This document shows positions 52,939 to 62,127 of a stretch of DNA of 64,000 nucleotides, piece by piece. The notes beneath the pieces were generated by a model. The model was given only the letters and a program-made list of their open reading frames with translations, was not told the origin of the DNA and made no database searches. The position numbers and the translations under genes were made by a program. How positions within the stretch are numbered: the stretch's first letter is position 1; every line of letters starts with the position of its first letter. This DNA comes from JALZMG01 sp963844175 (lineage in GTDB: Bacteria; Actinomycetota; Acidimicrobiia; Acidimicrobiales; Ilumatobacteraceae), in assembly GCA_963844175.1 (NCBI GenBank), contig CAWJNE010000021.1:496001-560000 (forward strand), in the 5' to 3' direction.

Positions 52939-54621
52939 TCATGCCGGGGGGTCGAGCATGGGGAGGCGGACGCCGCGGGTGTGGGCGACGTCGATGGCGC
53001 GGTCGTAGCCGGCGTCGGCGTGGCGCATCACGCCGGTGCCTGGATCCGTGGTCAGCACCCGCTCGAGCTTCTCGGCGGCGAGGGACGTGCCGTCGGCCAC
53101 GGCGACCATCCCGGCGTGGATCGAGCGGCCGATGCCGACCCCGCCACCGTGGTGGATCGACACCCACGTCGCCCCGCAGGCCGTGTTGGCCAGCGCGTTG
53201 AGCAGCGGCCAATCGGCGATGGCGTCGGAGCCGTCGGCCATCGCCTCCGTCTCGCGGTAGGGGGAGGCGACCGAGCCGGAGTCGAGGTGGTCACGGCCGA
53301 TCACGATCGGCGCCGACACCGCACCGGTGCGGACCAGCTCGTTGAACCGCAGGCCGAGCCGGTGGCGCTCGCCGTACCCGAGCCAGCAGATCCGGGCCGG
53401 CAGGCCCTGGAACGCCACCCGCTCGCCGGCCAGCTCGATCCACCGGGCCAGGGCGGCATCCTCAGGGAACTCCTCGAGCACCGCCCGATCCGTCACCGCG
53501 ATGTCCGCCGGGTCGCCGGACAGCGCCACCCACCGGAACGGACCCTTGCCCTCGCAGAACAGCGGGCGGATGTAGGCGGGGAGGAACCCGGGGTAGGCGA
53601 AGGCGCGGTCGTAGCCGCCCAGCTCGGCCTCGGCGCGCAGGCTGTTGCCGTAGTCGAAGACCTCGGCGCCGCGGTCGAGGTAGCCGACCATCGCCGCACA
53701 GTGGGCGGCCATCGAGTCCCGGGCCCGGCGGATGAGGAGCTGCGGATCCGTGCGGGCCATCTCGATCGCCGCCGCCGGGGTGACGTCGACGGGGACGTAC
53801 GACAGCGGGTCGTGGGCGCTCGTCTGGTCGGTGACGATGTCGGCCGGGAAGTCGAGGTCGAGCAACCGGGGCAACACGTCGGCGGCGTTGCCGACCACGC
53901 CGACGGACAGCGCTCGCCGCTCGTCGCGGGCCCGGGTCGCTCGGGCGATGGCATCGTCGAGGTCGTCGGCGATCTCATCCAGGTAGCGCGTCTCGACGCG
54001 TCGCTCGACCCGGGACGGGTCGACGTCGATGCACAGCGCCACGCCGTCGTTCATCGTGATGGCCAGCGGCTGGGCGCCGCCCATGCCGCCGAGCCCGGCG
54101 GTCAGCGTGATCGTGCCGGCCAGCGAGCCGCCGAACCGGCGGCGGGCGATCTCGGCGAAGCACTCGTAGGTGCCCTGGAGGATCCCCTGCGTCCCGATGT
54201 AGATCCACGAGCCGGCCGTCATCTGGCCGTACATCGTGAGGCCGGCGGCCTCGAGGCGCCGGAACTCGTCCCAGTTGGCCCAGTCCGGGACGAGGTTGGA
54301 GTTGGCGATCAGGACCCGCGGCGCCCACTCGTGGGTGCGGAAGACGCCGGCCGGCTGGCCGGACTGCACGAGCATCGTCTCGTCGTCGGCCAGGGTGCGG
54401 AGGGTGGCGAGCATGGCGTCGAACGCCGGCCACGAACGAGCGGCGCGGCCGGTGCCGCCGTAGACCACGAGGTCGTCTGGGCGTTCGGCGACCTCCGGGT
54501 CGAGGTTGTTCTGCAGCATCCGGAAGGCGGCCTCCTGCGGCCACCCGCGGCACGACAGCTGCGGACCACGGGGCGCGCGGACGGGACGAGCACCAGGCAA
54601 CACGCCGCCAATCTCCCACAC
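52939..54621 (-). CDS. hutU: Urocanate hydratase
   Basis: A 560-aa NAD-dependent lyase of histidine degradation, turning urocanate into imidazolone propionate. VVYGGTGRAARSWPAFDAML, TAGLGGMGGAQPLAITMNDG and GLPARICWLGYGERHRLGLR (with the active-site Cys) are clear. The start is uncertain: GTG 54621 is used, while GTG 54639 would begin inside a palindromic repeat and GTG 54603 is also possible. It heads a minus-strand run down to azlD. Confidence 0.95.
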   Translation of the reverse strand: MWEIGGVLPGARPVRAPRGPQLSCRGWPQEAAFRMLQNNLDPEVAERPDDLVVYGGTGRAARSWPAFDAMLATLRTLADDETMLVQSGQPAGVFRTHEWAPRVLIANSNLVPDWANWDEFRRLEAAGLTMYGQMTAGSWIYIGTQGILQGTYECFAEIARRRFGGSLAGTITLTAGLGGMGGAQPLAITMNDGVALCIDVDPSRVERRVETRYLDEIADDLDDAIARATRARDERRALSVGVVGNAADVLPRLLDLDFPADIVTDQTSAHDPLSYVPVDVTPAAAIEMARTDPQLLIRRARDSMAAHCAAMVGYLDRGAEVFDYGNSLRAEAELGGYDRAFAYPGFLPAYIRPLFCEGKGPFRWVALSGDPADIAVTDRAVLEEFPEDAALARWIELAGERVAFQGLPARICWLGYGERHRLGLRFNELVRTGAVSAPIVIGRDHLDSGSVASPYRETEAMADGSDAIADWPLLNALANTACGATWVSIHHGGGVGIGRSIHAGMVAVADGTSLAAEKLERVLTTDPGTGVMRHADAGYDRAIDVAHTRGVRLPMLDPPA

Positions 54622-54627
54622 CGAACA

Positions 54628-54675
54628 GCGTTTGTTCACCGGTGACCGGCGGGCCGGCGCCCGGTGAACAAACGC
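54628..54675. repeat. Repeat family C palindrome between hutU and acyl-CoA dehydrogenase
   Basis: GCGTTTGTTCACCGG (54628-54642) and CCGGTGAACAAACGC (54661-54675) are perfect 15-bp arms around an 18-nt GC-rich spacer. It sits between divergent genes, so it could be an operator shared by both. Confidence 0.7.
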
Positions 54676-54701
54676 GGTGGTGGGGGTGGGATGCTGCGCC
54701 C

Positions 54702-55811
54702 GTGATCACGGTGGAGGAGTTCGCGGCGCAGGCCCGGGACTGGCTGGGCGCCCATCGCGACGACGCCCCGCCCGACTACGGAGCGATCTGCCCGCCCGAG
54801 CTGATCGACGCCGGGGTGGCCTGGCAGCGGGTGCTGAACGCCGCTGGGTACGCCGGGATCCACTGGCCGGTCGAGCACGGCGGGCAGGGGTTGACGCCCG
54901 AGCACCAGGCGGCGTGGCTGCTCGAATGCGCGACGGCCGGGGTGCCGGCGGTGCTGAACATGGTCGGGCTGGTCCTCGCCGGCGGCGCAGTGCTGCGCTA
55001 CGGCACGCCCGAGCAGCAGCAGCGACACCTCCGGGCGACACTCGGCGCCGATCACGTGTGGTGCCAGCTCTTCTCCGAACCGGGTGCCGGCAGCGACCTG
55101 GGATCGCTGACGACCCGGGCCGAGCAGGACGGCGACCGGTTCGTCGTCAACGGCCAGAAGGTCTGGTGCTCCGGTGGGCGGGTCAGCAATTGGGGGATCC
55201 TCATGGCCCGGACGGATCCGGACGCCCCCAAGCACCAGGGCATCTCGTTCTTCCTCTGCCCGATGGACACGCCCGGCGTCGAGGCCCGACCGCTGCGCCA
55301 GATGACCGGCGGCGCCGAGTTCGACGAGGTCTTCCTGACCGACGTGTCGCTACCCGCCGACCACCTGCTCGGCCCGCTGCACGGCGGCTGGGGCGTGGGC
55401 ATGGACGTCCTCACGAACGAGCGCGGCCACATCGGCACCGCCGTGATCTCGCTGGAGCGACGGCTGGAGCAGATCGCCCGCATCGGTACCGAGCGGGCGC
55501 TGGGCGCCGCCGACCGCGACCGGCTGGCCCGCCTCGTGTCGACCGGCACCGCCTACCGGTCGTTGGCCCAGCGCGCCGGCCCGCAGGCGACGACGGCCAG
55601 CTCGCTGCTCAAGCTGGGCATCACCGAGATGATGTTCGGCGTTGCCGAGCTGCGCGCCGACACGGCCGGCGCCGGCGCGCTGGTCGCCGGCCCCGACGCC
55701 GCCGGAATGCTCGCCGCGCCGGGCGGACGTATCGCCGGCGGCACCAGCCAGGTCCAGCGCAACATCATCGGCGAACGCCTCCTCGGCCTCCCCCGCGAAC
55801 CCAAGCCCTGA
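54702..55811 (+). CDS. Acyl-CoA dehydrogenase
   Basis: A 369-aa flavoprotein: QLFSEPGAGSDLGSLTTRAE, RFVVNGQKVWCSGGRVSNWG and the end RIAGGTSQVQRNIIGERLLG. It oxidises an acyl-CoA at C2-C3 and delivers electrons to ETF. GTG 54702 is chosen by homology start; an in-frame GTG-type extension to 54642 overlaps the palindrome. It is divergent from hutU and followed 1 nt after its stop by a family B repeat. Confidence 0.9.
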   Translation: MITVEEFAAQARDWLGAHRDDAPPDYGAICPPELIDAGVAWQRVLNAAGYAGIHWPVEHGGQGLTPEHQAAWLLECATAGVPAVLNMVGLVLAGGAVLRYGTPEQQQRHLRATLGADHVWCQLFSEPGAGSDLGSLTTRAEQDGDRFVVNGQKVWCSGGRVSNWGILMARTDPDAPKHQGISFFLCPMDTPGVEARPLRQMTGGAEFDEVFLTDVSLPADHLLGPLHGGWGVGMDVLTNERGHIGTAVISLERRLEQIARIGTERALGAADRDRLARLVSTGTAYRSLAQRAGPQATTASSLLKLGITEMMFGVAELRADTAGAGALVAGPDAAGMLAAPGGRIAGGTSQVQRNIIGERLLGLPREPKP

Positions 55812-55894
55812 CCATCCGAGGGTTTGCTGCATCCGAGGGCTACGTGCGGGGATGCCCCTCTGCAAACCCTCGGATGCACGAAACCCTCGGATGG
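55812..55894. repeat. Palindromic repeat family B, copy 2
   Basis: Begins CCATCCGAGGGTTTGCTGCA and ends AAACCCTCGGATGG, like copy 1 at 42143-42225, and is the same length. It too starts directly after a TGA stop codon. Confidence 0.75.
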
Positions 55895-55943
55895 GTCGCG
55901 GTCGGGCACGACGGTGGTGAGCCGTGGCGACCATGCTGGATGC

Positions 55944-56297
55944 ATGGCCACCTGGGAGGACGTCGTCGCCATGGGTCGTGAGCTGCCCGAGGTCGACGAG
56001 GCCACGTGGTACGGCTCCCCCTCGCTGAAGGTGAAGGGCAAGGGGTTCGCCCGGCTGCGCTCGGAAGCGGAGGGCGGCCTGGTGTTGATGTGCGATCTCG
56101 ACGAGAAGGCAGCGTTGCTCGCCTCGGGCGACCCGACCTTCTACACGACGCCTCACTACGACGGCTACGGCTCGATCCTCGTCGACCTCGACCGTGTCGA
56201 TTCCGAGCAGCTGCGCGAACTGCTCGAGGAGTCGTGGCGGCGCAAGGCGCCGGCCAAACTGCGGGCGGCCTTCGACGCCGACGCCGGCGCGGACTGA
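55944..56297 (+). CDS. MmcQ/YjbR-family protein
   Basis: A 117-aa protein of the MmcQ/YjbR (DUF1801-like cytosolic) family: PEVDEATWYGSPSLKVKGKG, RLRSEAEGGLVLMCDLDEKA and DPTFYTTPHYDGYGSILVDL. The fold resembles a DNA-binding domain but no function is established. CATGCT lies 6 nt before ATG 55944. Its stop abuts the hutH stop exactly, back to back. Confidence 0.85.
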   Translation: MATWEDVVAMGRELPEVDEATWYGSPSLKVKGKGFARLRSEAEGGLVLMCDLDEKAALLASGDPTFYTTPHYDGYGSILVDLDRVDSEQLRELLEESWRRKAPAKLRAAFDADAGAD

Positions 56298-57845
56298 TCA
56301 GTCGAGCGGTTCGTCCAGCGCCGACTCGGCAGCGGCGACGACGTCGCCGCCGACCACGAGCGCCTCGACCGCTGCCAGTCGCGGCGCCAGCCACTGGTCG
56401 GGGCCAGGCTCGCCGGCGACCGCCCGCACGGCCCGTCCGACCGCGCCGGACGCCGCCGCCGGCCGCAGGGGCGCACGCAGTGCCTGACCCCACGACGCGG
56501 CGACCAGCTCGACGGCCAGGATTCGCGCCAGGTTGGCGACCGCCGCCCGCAGCTTGCGCGCCGCCGCCCACCCGAGCGACACGTGGTCCTCCTGCATCGC
56601 GCTGGTCGGCATCGTGTCGGCGCTCGCCGGGACGGCCAGCCGTCGGTTCTCGGCGACCATGGCCGCCTGCGTGTACTGGGCGATCATCAGGCCCGAGTTG
56701 ACCCCGGCGTCGGGCGACAGGAACGGCGGCAGCCCGTGCGACCGGCTGCGGTCGAGCAACCGGTCGGTGCGCCGCTCGCTGATCGCGCCGACGTCGGCGA
56801 TCGACACGGCCAGGAAGTCGGCGACGGCTGCTACCGGCGCACCGTGGAAGTTGCCGCACGACTCCACCCGCCCGTCGGCCAGGACGATCGGGTTGTCGAT
56901 GAACGATCGCAGCTCGACGTCGGCGACCCGGCGGGCGTGGTCGGTCGTGTCGCGCGCCGCGCCGTGCACCTGCGGGGTGCAGCGCAACGAGTAGGCGTCC
57001 TGGACCCGGTCGTCGCCGTGGCGGTGGCTGGCGACCATCGGCGACCCGGCGAGCACGGCGCGCAGGTTCGCCGCGCTGATCAACTGCCCGGGCTGGGGCC
57101 GCATCGCCACCAGGTCGGCGGCGAACGCCCGGTCGGTGCCGAGCAGCGCCTCCGTCGACATCGCCCCGGCGATGTCCGCCGTGCGCCACAGCATCGCCAG
57201 GTCGGCCAGCGCCAGCACGAGCATCCCGAGCATCCCGTCGGTGCCGTTGATCAGCGCCAGCCCCTCCTTGGCCCGCAGCGCGAGCGGCTCGATGCCGGCG
57301 GCACGACAGGCGGTGGCGCCGTCGACGACCGTGCCGTCGCGCTGGCGCGCTTCGCCCTCGCCGAGCAGCACCAGTGCTGCGGTGGCCAGCGGGGCGAGGT
57401 CGCCGCTTGCGCCGAGCGAGCCGTGCTCGCGCACGATCGGCGTGATGCCCGCGTCGAGCAGGGCCAGCATCGAGTCGACGACGGCGACGCGAGCGCCCGA
57501 GTAGCCCATGGCCAGGCTGCGGGCGCGCAGCAGCACCATCGCCCGCACGACCTCACGCTCGACCTCGGCGCCCATCCCGGCGGCGTGGGAGCGGATCAGC
57601 GCCGTCTGCAGCTCGGCCGACCGTTCGGTGGGGATGACGGTGTTGGCCAACGCGCCGAACCCCGTCGAGACGCCGTACACCGGTTCGGGCGAGTTGACCA
57701 GCCGCTCGACGACGTCCGCACCGCGTCGCATCGCCGTGCGGGCGTCGTCGCCGAGTACGACTCGACGATCGAACCGGGCCACCGCCACCACCTCGTCGGC
57801 TTCCACGCCCTCCGCGCCGAGCACGAGCGGCGGTCGGTCGGGCAC
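56298..57845 (-). CDS. hutH: Histidine ammonia-lyase
   Basis: A 515-aa enzyme that deaminates histidine to urocanate, the first step of the pathway. The self-forming MIO prosthetic group comes from Ala-Ser-Gly in REHGSLGASGDLAPLA. YGVSTGFGALANTVI and TPQVHGAARDTTDHARRV complete the active site. GTG 57845 is used: TACGGT lies 8 nt upstream. A longer in-frame start at 57908 would read into a repeat remnant. Confidence 0.95.
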   Translation of the reverse strand: MPDRPPLVLGAEGVEADEVVAVARFDRRVVLGDDARTAMRRGADVVERLVNSPEPVYGVSTGFGALANTVIPTERSAELQTALIRSHAAGMGAEVEREVVRAMVLLRARSLAMGYSGARVAVVDSMLALLDAGITPIVREHGSLGASGDLAPLATAALVLLGEGEARQRDGTVVDGATACRAAGIEPLALRAKEGLALINGTDGMLGMLVLALADLAMLWRTADIAGAMSTEALLGTDRAFAADLVAMRPQPGQLISAANLRAVLAGSPMVASHRHGDDRVQDAYSLRCTPQVHGAARDTTDHARRVADVELRSFIDNPIVLADGRVESCGNFHGAPVAAVADFLAVSIADVGAISERRTDRLLDRSRSHGLPPFLSPDAGVNSGLMIAQYTQAAMVAENRRLAVPASADTMPTSAMQEDHVSLGWAAARKLRAAVANLARILAVELVAASWGQALRAPLRPAAASGAVGRAVRAVAGEPGPDQWLAPRLAAVEALVVGGDVVAAAESALDEPLD

Positions 57846-57897
57846 GGCTGTCGACCGTATCGAAGACGTCAGCGCTTCGGCCCCCGACCGCAGCACG

Positions 57898-57949
57898 CGC
57901 TCGCACAAGGCCGGCCTTGACCGGCCCAGCGAGCGCAGCGAGCCATCAG
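57898..57949. repeat. Degenerate family A repeat, copy 6
   Basis: ACAAGGCCGGCCTTGACCGG and AGCGAGCGCAGCGAGCCATC match the central part of the family A repeat, with both outer parts missing or changed. It lies between hutH and the flavin reductase gene. Confidence 0.5.
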
Positions 57950-57955
57950 CTCAGC

Positions 57956-58465
57956 TCAATGCCGTTTGACGCCGCCGTACTTCATGCGCGTATCGCTCAT
58001 CGCCGCCGCCCGGGCGTCATCGTCGTTGACGCCGGCGTCGACGACCTCGCCGACGAACAAGGTGTGCGTGCCGAGGTCGTGCGCGGCGCGCACCGCGCAG
58101 TCGAGGTAGGCGATCGACTCGGCGAACACGGGCGCTCCGGTGGCCCCCTCGCGCACGATGCGGCCGTTCAGCGTCAACGCCTCGGCGTCGAAGACCGCCG
58201 GCTTGGAGAACTTGACGAACACCCTCGTCTCCTCCGCTGACCACAGGTTCACGGTGAACGACCCGCCCGCCGTGACCAGCCGGTGCGTCACGGCAGTGTT
58301 GTCGATGCCCACGCCGATCAGCACCGGCTCCATCGACAGCTGCGTGATCCAGCTCGCCGTCATGCCGTTCCACTCCTCGCCCGAGCGCGACCCGATGATC
58401 GCCAGGGCGTTCGGGATCTTCCACGTGACGCGGTTGAGCAACTCGTCGGGAGGGTGGTCGGCCAT
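57956..58465 (-). CDS. Flavin reductase-like (FMN-binding split barrel) protein
   Basis: A 169-aa flavin-reductase-family protein: NALAIIGSRSGEEWNGMTAS, TQLSMEPVLIGVGIDNTAVT and GGSFTVNLWSAEETR. Members reduce free FMN or FAD with NAD(P)H for partner monooxygenases, or act alone as flavoproteins. ATG 58465 is the start. It lies just downstream of the ABC exporter genes on the same strand but need not be related to them. Confidence 0.88.
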   Translation of the reverse strand: MADHPPDELLNRVTWKIPNALAIIGSRSGEEWNGMTASWITQLSMEPVLIGVGIDNTAVTHRLVTAGGSFTVNLWSAEETRVFVKFSKPAVFDAEALTLNGRIVREGATGAPVFAESIAYLDCAVRAAHDLGTHTLFVGEVVDAGVNDDDARAAAMSDTRMKYGGVKRH

Positions 58466-58487
58466 CGGAGCAGCCTAGAAAGCGCGC

Positions 58488-60296
58488 TCAGCGGTACGCC
58501 GTGGCTTGCAGGCCGAAGAGCTCGGCGTACTGCCCGCCGCGGGCGAGGAGCTCGTCGTGCCCGCCGACCTCGACGACCCGCGCACCGTCGAGCACGACGA
58601 TGAGATCGGCCATCCGCACCGTGGAGAACCGGTGCGACACGAGGACGGTGATCCGCCCGGCAGCGGCACCGCCGCGGGCGGCTCCGGCGTAACGCTCGAA
58701 CAGGGCGTGCTCGGTCTCGGCGTCGAGCGCCGCCGTCGGCTCGTCGAGCACCAGCACCAGCGGCTCGTCGCGCATGAACCCGCGGGCCAGCGCCAGCTTC
58801 TGCCACTGGCCGAACGAGACCTCGACGCCCTCGTCCCACGTCGGTCCGAGCTGGGTGTCGAGCCCGGCGGGCAACCGATCGACGACCTCCGCCGCACCGG
58901 CGCGGTCGACGGCAACCTCGACGGCGGCGTGGTCGTCGAGGCGCGGCGCGTCACCGACGCCGACGGAGTGCCGGGCGGGCAGCTCGAAGCGGAAGAAATC
59001 CTGGAAGGCTCCGGCCAGGCGGTCCCGCCAGCGGGCCGTGGCGATCGTCGCCAGGTCGACGCCGTCGATGGTGATCCGTCCGGACGTCGGCCGGTACATG
59101 GCGGCGAGCAGCTTGACCATCGTGGTCTTGCCGGCGCCGTTCTCGCCGACGATCGCCACGACGGCGCCGGCCGGGAGGTGCACGTCGACATCGTCGAGCG
59201 CCAGCCGGTCCGTTCCTGGGTAGCGGAACGAGACGTGCTCGAAGCGCAGCCCGTCCACCATCCGTTCGGGCGGCGGGTCCGTGGCCCGGTCCGACTCGGC
59301 GGTGGCGTAGTCCTCCAGCCACGTCAGCCGCAGCGACGCGTCGAGCCAGACGCCGCGCAGGAAGCCGAGCTCGCCGATCGACTGGGCGAGGTACTGCGCG
59401 AGTCGCTGGCCGGCGACGAGCACGAGGACGACGTCTCCGACCCCCCGATCGAGCCCGTCGGCGACCCACACGATGCCACCGACGTAGGCCAACGCGAACA
59501 GCGCCCAGGCCGCCGCCTGCCATGCCGACGACGACCACCGGGCGGCGGAGATCGGACCGTGCCAGCGCGCCCTGGCCGCCCGCCGGTCGACGCGCAGCCG
59601 GTCCTCGATGCCGAGCAGGCGGACCTCCTTGGCCGGGGAGGCCGTCGTGCCGAGCGTGAACAGGTGGCGGGCCAGGCGGTCGTGGGCGGCGACCCGCTCC
59701 TGCACCTGGCGCTCGACGCCCGGGCGCCACAACGAGATGGACACGGCGGGGAGCCCGGCCACGACGAGCGCGCCGAGGAGCGGGTGGATCGAGGCCAGCA
59801 GGATCGCGGTCACGGCCAGGCGGGCGACGAGACCGATGTTCGTCAGCAGCGATGAGAACAGGTGGTCCAGCGTGAACGCCTGGTCCCGGAGCACGGCCAG
59901 CCGATCGAGCAGCTCGGTGCGCTCCTGGTGCTCGATCGTCGGGACGGACGCCTGGAGCCGGGCGATGTGCGCCTCCATCGCTGCGCCGATGCGGTCGCGG
60001 AACCGACGCTGCACCCGGTCGTTGACGAGGCCGACGTACCACGTGGCGGTGGCCGACGCGGCCAGGCCGGTGGCGGCGACGAACACCGCCGTGCGGTCGC
60101 CCTCCAGCACCCCGTCCGTGAGGAGCTTCATCCAGAGCGCCAGCAAGGCGTCCGGCAGCATCATCAGCAGCGTCGTGACCAGCGAGGCGACGAGCAGCCG
60201 CGGCTCCATCCGGTAGCCCAGCCGGAACGTGCGCCACAGGGCGGGCACGGCGGCCGGGAGATCGTCGGGAGAGGTTCCCTCATTCGAGGGTGTCAT
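58488..60296 (-). CDS. ABC exporter half-transporter (membrane + ATPase), subunit 2
   Basis: A 602-aa half-transporter. A membrane domain of about six helices (to residue 330) is followed by a nucleotide-binding domain: Walker A GENGAGKTTMVKLLAAMYRP, signature VSFGQWQKLALARGF, Walker B LVLVLDEPTAALDAETEHAL. The signature reads VSFGQ rather than LSGGQ, common in one half of heterodimeric exporters. Its ATG overlaps the end of the other half by 17 nt, so the two presumably pair. Confidence 0.9.
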   Translation of the reverse strand: MTPSNEGTSPDDLPAAVPALWRTFRLGYRMEPRLLVASLVTTLLMMLPDALLALWMKLLTDGVLEGDRTAVFVAATGLAASATATWYVGLVNDRVQRRFRDRIGAAMEAHIARLQASVPTIEHQERTELLDRLAVLRDQAFTLDHLFSSLLTNIGLVARLAVTAILLASIHPLLGALVVAGLPAVSISLWRPGVERQVQERVAAHDRLARHLFTLGTTASPAKEVRLLGIEDRLRVDRRAARARWHGPISAARWSSSAWQAAAWALFALAYVGGIVWVADGLDRGVGDVVLVLVAGQRLAQYLAQSIGELGFLRGVWLDASLRLTWLEDYATAESDRATDPPPERMVDGLRFEHVSFRYPGTDRLALDDVDVHLPAGAVVAIVGENGAGKTTMVKLLAAMYRPTSGRITIDGVDLATIATARWRDRLAGAFQDFFRFELPARHSVGVGDAPRLDDHAAVEVAVDRAGAAEVVDRLPAGLDTQLGPTWDEGVEVSFGQWQKLALARGFMRDEPLVLVLDEPTAALDAETEHALFERYAGAARGGAAAGRITVLVSHRFSTVRMADLIVVLDGARVVEVGGHDELLARGGQYAELFGLQATAYR

Positions 60297-62127
60297 GGAC
60301 GACCTCCTCGCCGTGCTCGTCGACCTCCACGAAGCGCGACGCCTGCAACTCGAACATCGTTCGGTAGCGGCCGCCGCGCCGCATCAGCTCGTCGTGCGAG
60401 CCGAGCTCGACGACCCTGCCGCCCTCGAGCACGCAAATGCGATCGGCGTGGCGCACGGTGGAGAACCGGTGGGAGACGAGGATCGTCGTGCAGCCGCGGG
60501 TGGTGGCGAGGATGCGTTCGAAGATCTCGGCCTCGCCGCGCACGTCGAGCTGCGCGGTGGGCTCGTCGAGCAGCACGACGTCGGCTCCGGCGTGCACCGC
60601 GTGGAGCGCACGCGCCAAGGCCACGCGCTGCCACTGCCCGCCGGAGAGGTCGGTGCCGCCCGGGTAGCCCTTGGCGAGGACGGTGTCGAGGGCGGCGAGG
60701 TCGCCGGCGCCGGCGCCGGCCAGCGCAGCCAGCACGGCAACGTCGTCCGCGCCGGCTGGCGCCACGTTCACGCGCAGGGGCTGCTCGAAGCGCACGAAGT
60801 CCTGGAACACGGCGGTGACCCGCTGCCGCCACTCGTCCAGCGGCAGCCCGCGGATGTCGGTGCCGTCGGCGAGGATCGCGCCGTCGACGGGGTCGTAGAG
60901 CCGGCACAGCAGCTTGGCCAGCGTCGTCTTCCCGGCGCCGTTCTGCCCGACGATGGCCAGCGACGAACCCGCCGACACGGCGAGGTCGAGGTGCTCCAGC
61001 ACGGGTGGTCCGCCTGGGTAGCTGAACGAGACGTCGGCGAAGCGCAGCTCCGGCCCACTCCGACGACCGCGTTTGTGCACCGGCGCATCACCGACCGACC
61101 GCGACCGCACAAACGCGTCGTTGGGGGCGCCGTCGAGCTCTCCGGCGATCGGCATCGTGGCCTCGAGCCGCTCGACGGCGGCGACCGGTGCGGCCGCGCC
61201 GTCGACGGCCCAGCTGAGCCCGCCGAAGGCGATGGCGCTGACGCCGATGGCCGCCTGCAGCGCGACGACCACCGCCGCCAGCTCGAGCCGGCCGTCCGCC
61301 GCACGATCGGCGAACGACCAGAACACCAGGACGTTTGCGGCGATCACGATCACGAGGCAGAGGGCGACGGACCGCTCACGCAGCCGCGTGGCGTGGTGCT
61401 GCAGGTCGAGGAGGCGCCGGCGGTTGCGGGCGAAGCGGTCGATCACCCAGTCGGTCAGCCCGAACATGCGGACCTCCTTGGCGGCCGGCGGGTCGACGGC
61501 GAGGCGGTAGGCGTAGTCGGCGTGGCGCTGCGCGGCGCGCACCTCCGGCGTGTTGCGATCCCGCCATACGGCGCTCTCCCGCAGCAGCCAGTGGGTCGCC
61601 GACCAGGCGAGGACGAGCACGATCGCCTGCCACCACCCGTACCGGGCCAGCACGACGGCCGACGCCACGCCGACGACGAGGTTCGTCAGCCCGTCGGCGA
61701 GGAAGTTCATGGCGTACGACAGCGGCGGGCCGGTGATCCCGAGGTCGAAGTCGCGCGCCATCGTCAGGTCGGCGGACAGGTCGGCCCGCTCGAGGTGGGC
61801 GATGCCGGGCGGCGCCAGCGTCGCTGCCATCAGCCGATCGTTGAGCGACGTCGACGTGCGGTCGCCGAGGTTGTAGCCCACCGCCTCGTGCAGGGGGCCG
61901 ATCACTTGGCCGATGATGAAGACGGCGCCGAACGCCAGCAGCGGACCCGCCGTGCTGGTGCCGTCCGTGACGGCAGCGATCAACCAGCCGGAAGCGACGG
62001 CGAGCAGCGCCGGCAGCGTGCCGCGCAGCACGATCCCCGCCCACCACGCCGTGGTGAGCCGGCTGTCCGCTCGGCGCAGCGCACCCGCGAGGGCCCATTC
62101 CTGGCGTGCGCGCAGTCGGGCGATCAC
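60280..62127 (-). CDS. ABC exporter half-transporter, subunit 1
   Basis: A 615-aa half-transporter: about six membrane helices (to residue 330), a linker containing a repeat-derived stretch (DAFVRSRSVGDAPVHKRGRR), then an ATPase with Walker A VGQNGAGKTTLAKLLCRLYD, signature LSGGQWQRVALARAL and Walker B VVLLDEPTAQLDVRGEAEI. GTG 62127 overlaps the upstream PAS gene stop as GTGA. Its substrate is unknown. It probably forms a heterodimer with the next gene product. Confidence 0.9.
   Translation of the reverse strand: MIARLRARQEWALAGALRRADSRLTTAWWAGIVLRGTLPALLAVASGWLIAAVTDGTSTAGPLLAFGAVFIIGQVIGPLHEAVGYNLGDRTSTSLNDRLMAATLAPPGIAHLERADLSADLTMARDFDLGITGPPLSYAMNFLADGLTNLVVGVASAVVLARYGWWQAIVLVLAWSATHWLLRESAVWRDRNTPEVRAAQRHADYAYRLAVDPPAAKEVRMFGLTDWVIDRFARNRRRLLDLQHHATRLRERSVALCLVIVIAANVLVFWSFADRAADGRLELAAVVVALQAAIGVSAIAFGGLSWAVDGAAAPVAAVERLEATMPIAGELDGAPNDAFVRSRSVGDAPVHKRGRRSGPELRFADVSFSYPGGPPVLEHLDLAVSAGSSLAIVGQNGAGKTTLAKLLCRLYDPVDGAILADGTDIRGLPLDEWRQRVTAVFQDFVRFEQPLRVNVAPAGADDVAVLAALAGAGAGDLAALDTVLAKGYPGGTDLSGGQWQRVALARALHAVHAGADVVLLDEPTAQLDVRGEAEIFERILATTRGCTTILVSHRFSTVRHADRICVLEGGRVVELGSHDELMRRGGRYRTMFELQASRFVEVDEHGEEVVHDTLE
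61068..61117. repeat. Repeat family C variant inside ABC transporter coding sequence
   Basis: CGCGTTTGTGC (61068-61078) and GCACAAACGCG (61107-61117) form an 11-bp perfect inverted repeat with a GTCGGTCGGTG-like spacer, in frame in the linker between membrane and ATPase domains. It differs from the 54628 copy mainly by GTGC for GTTC. Confidence 0.5.
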
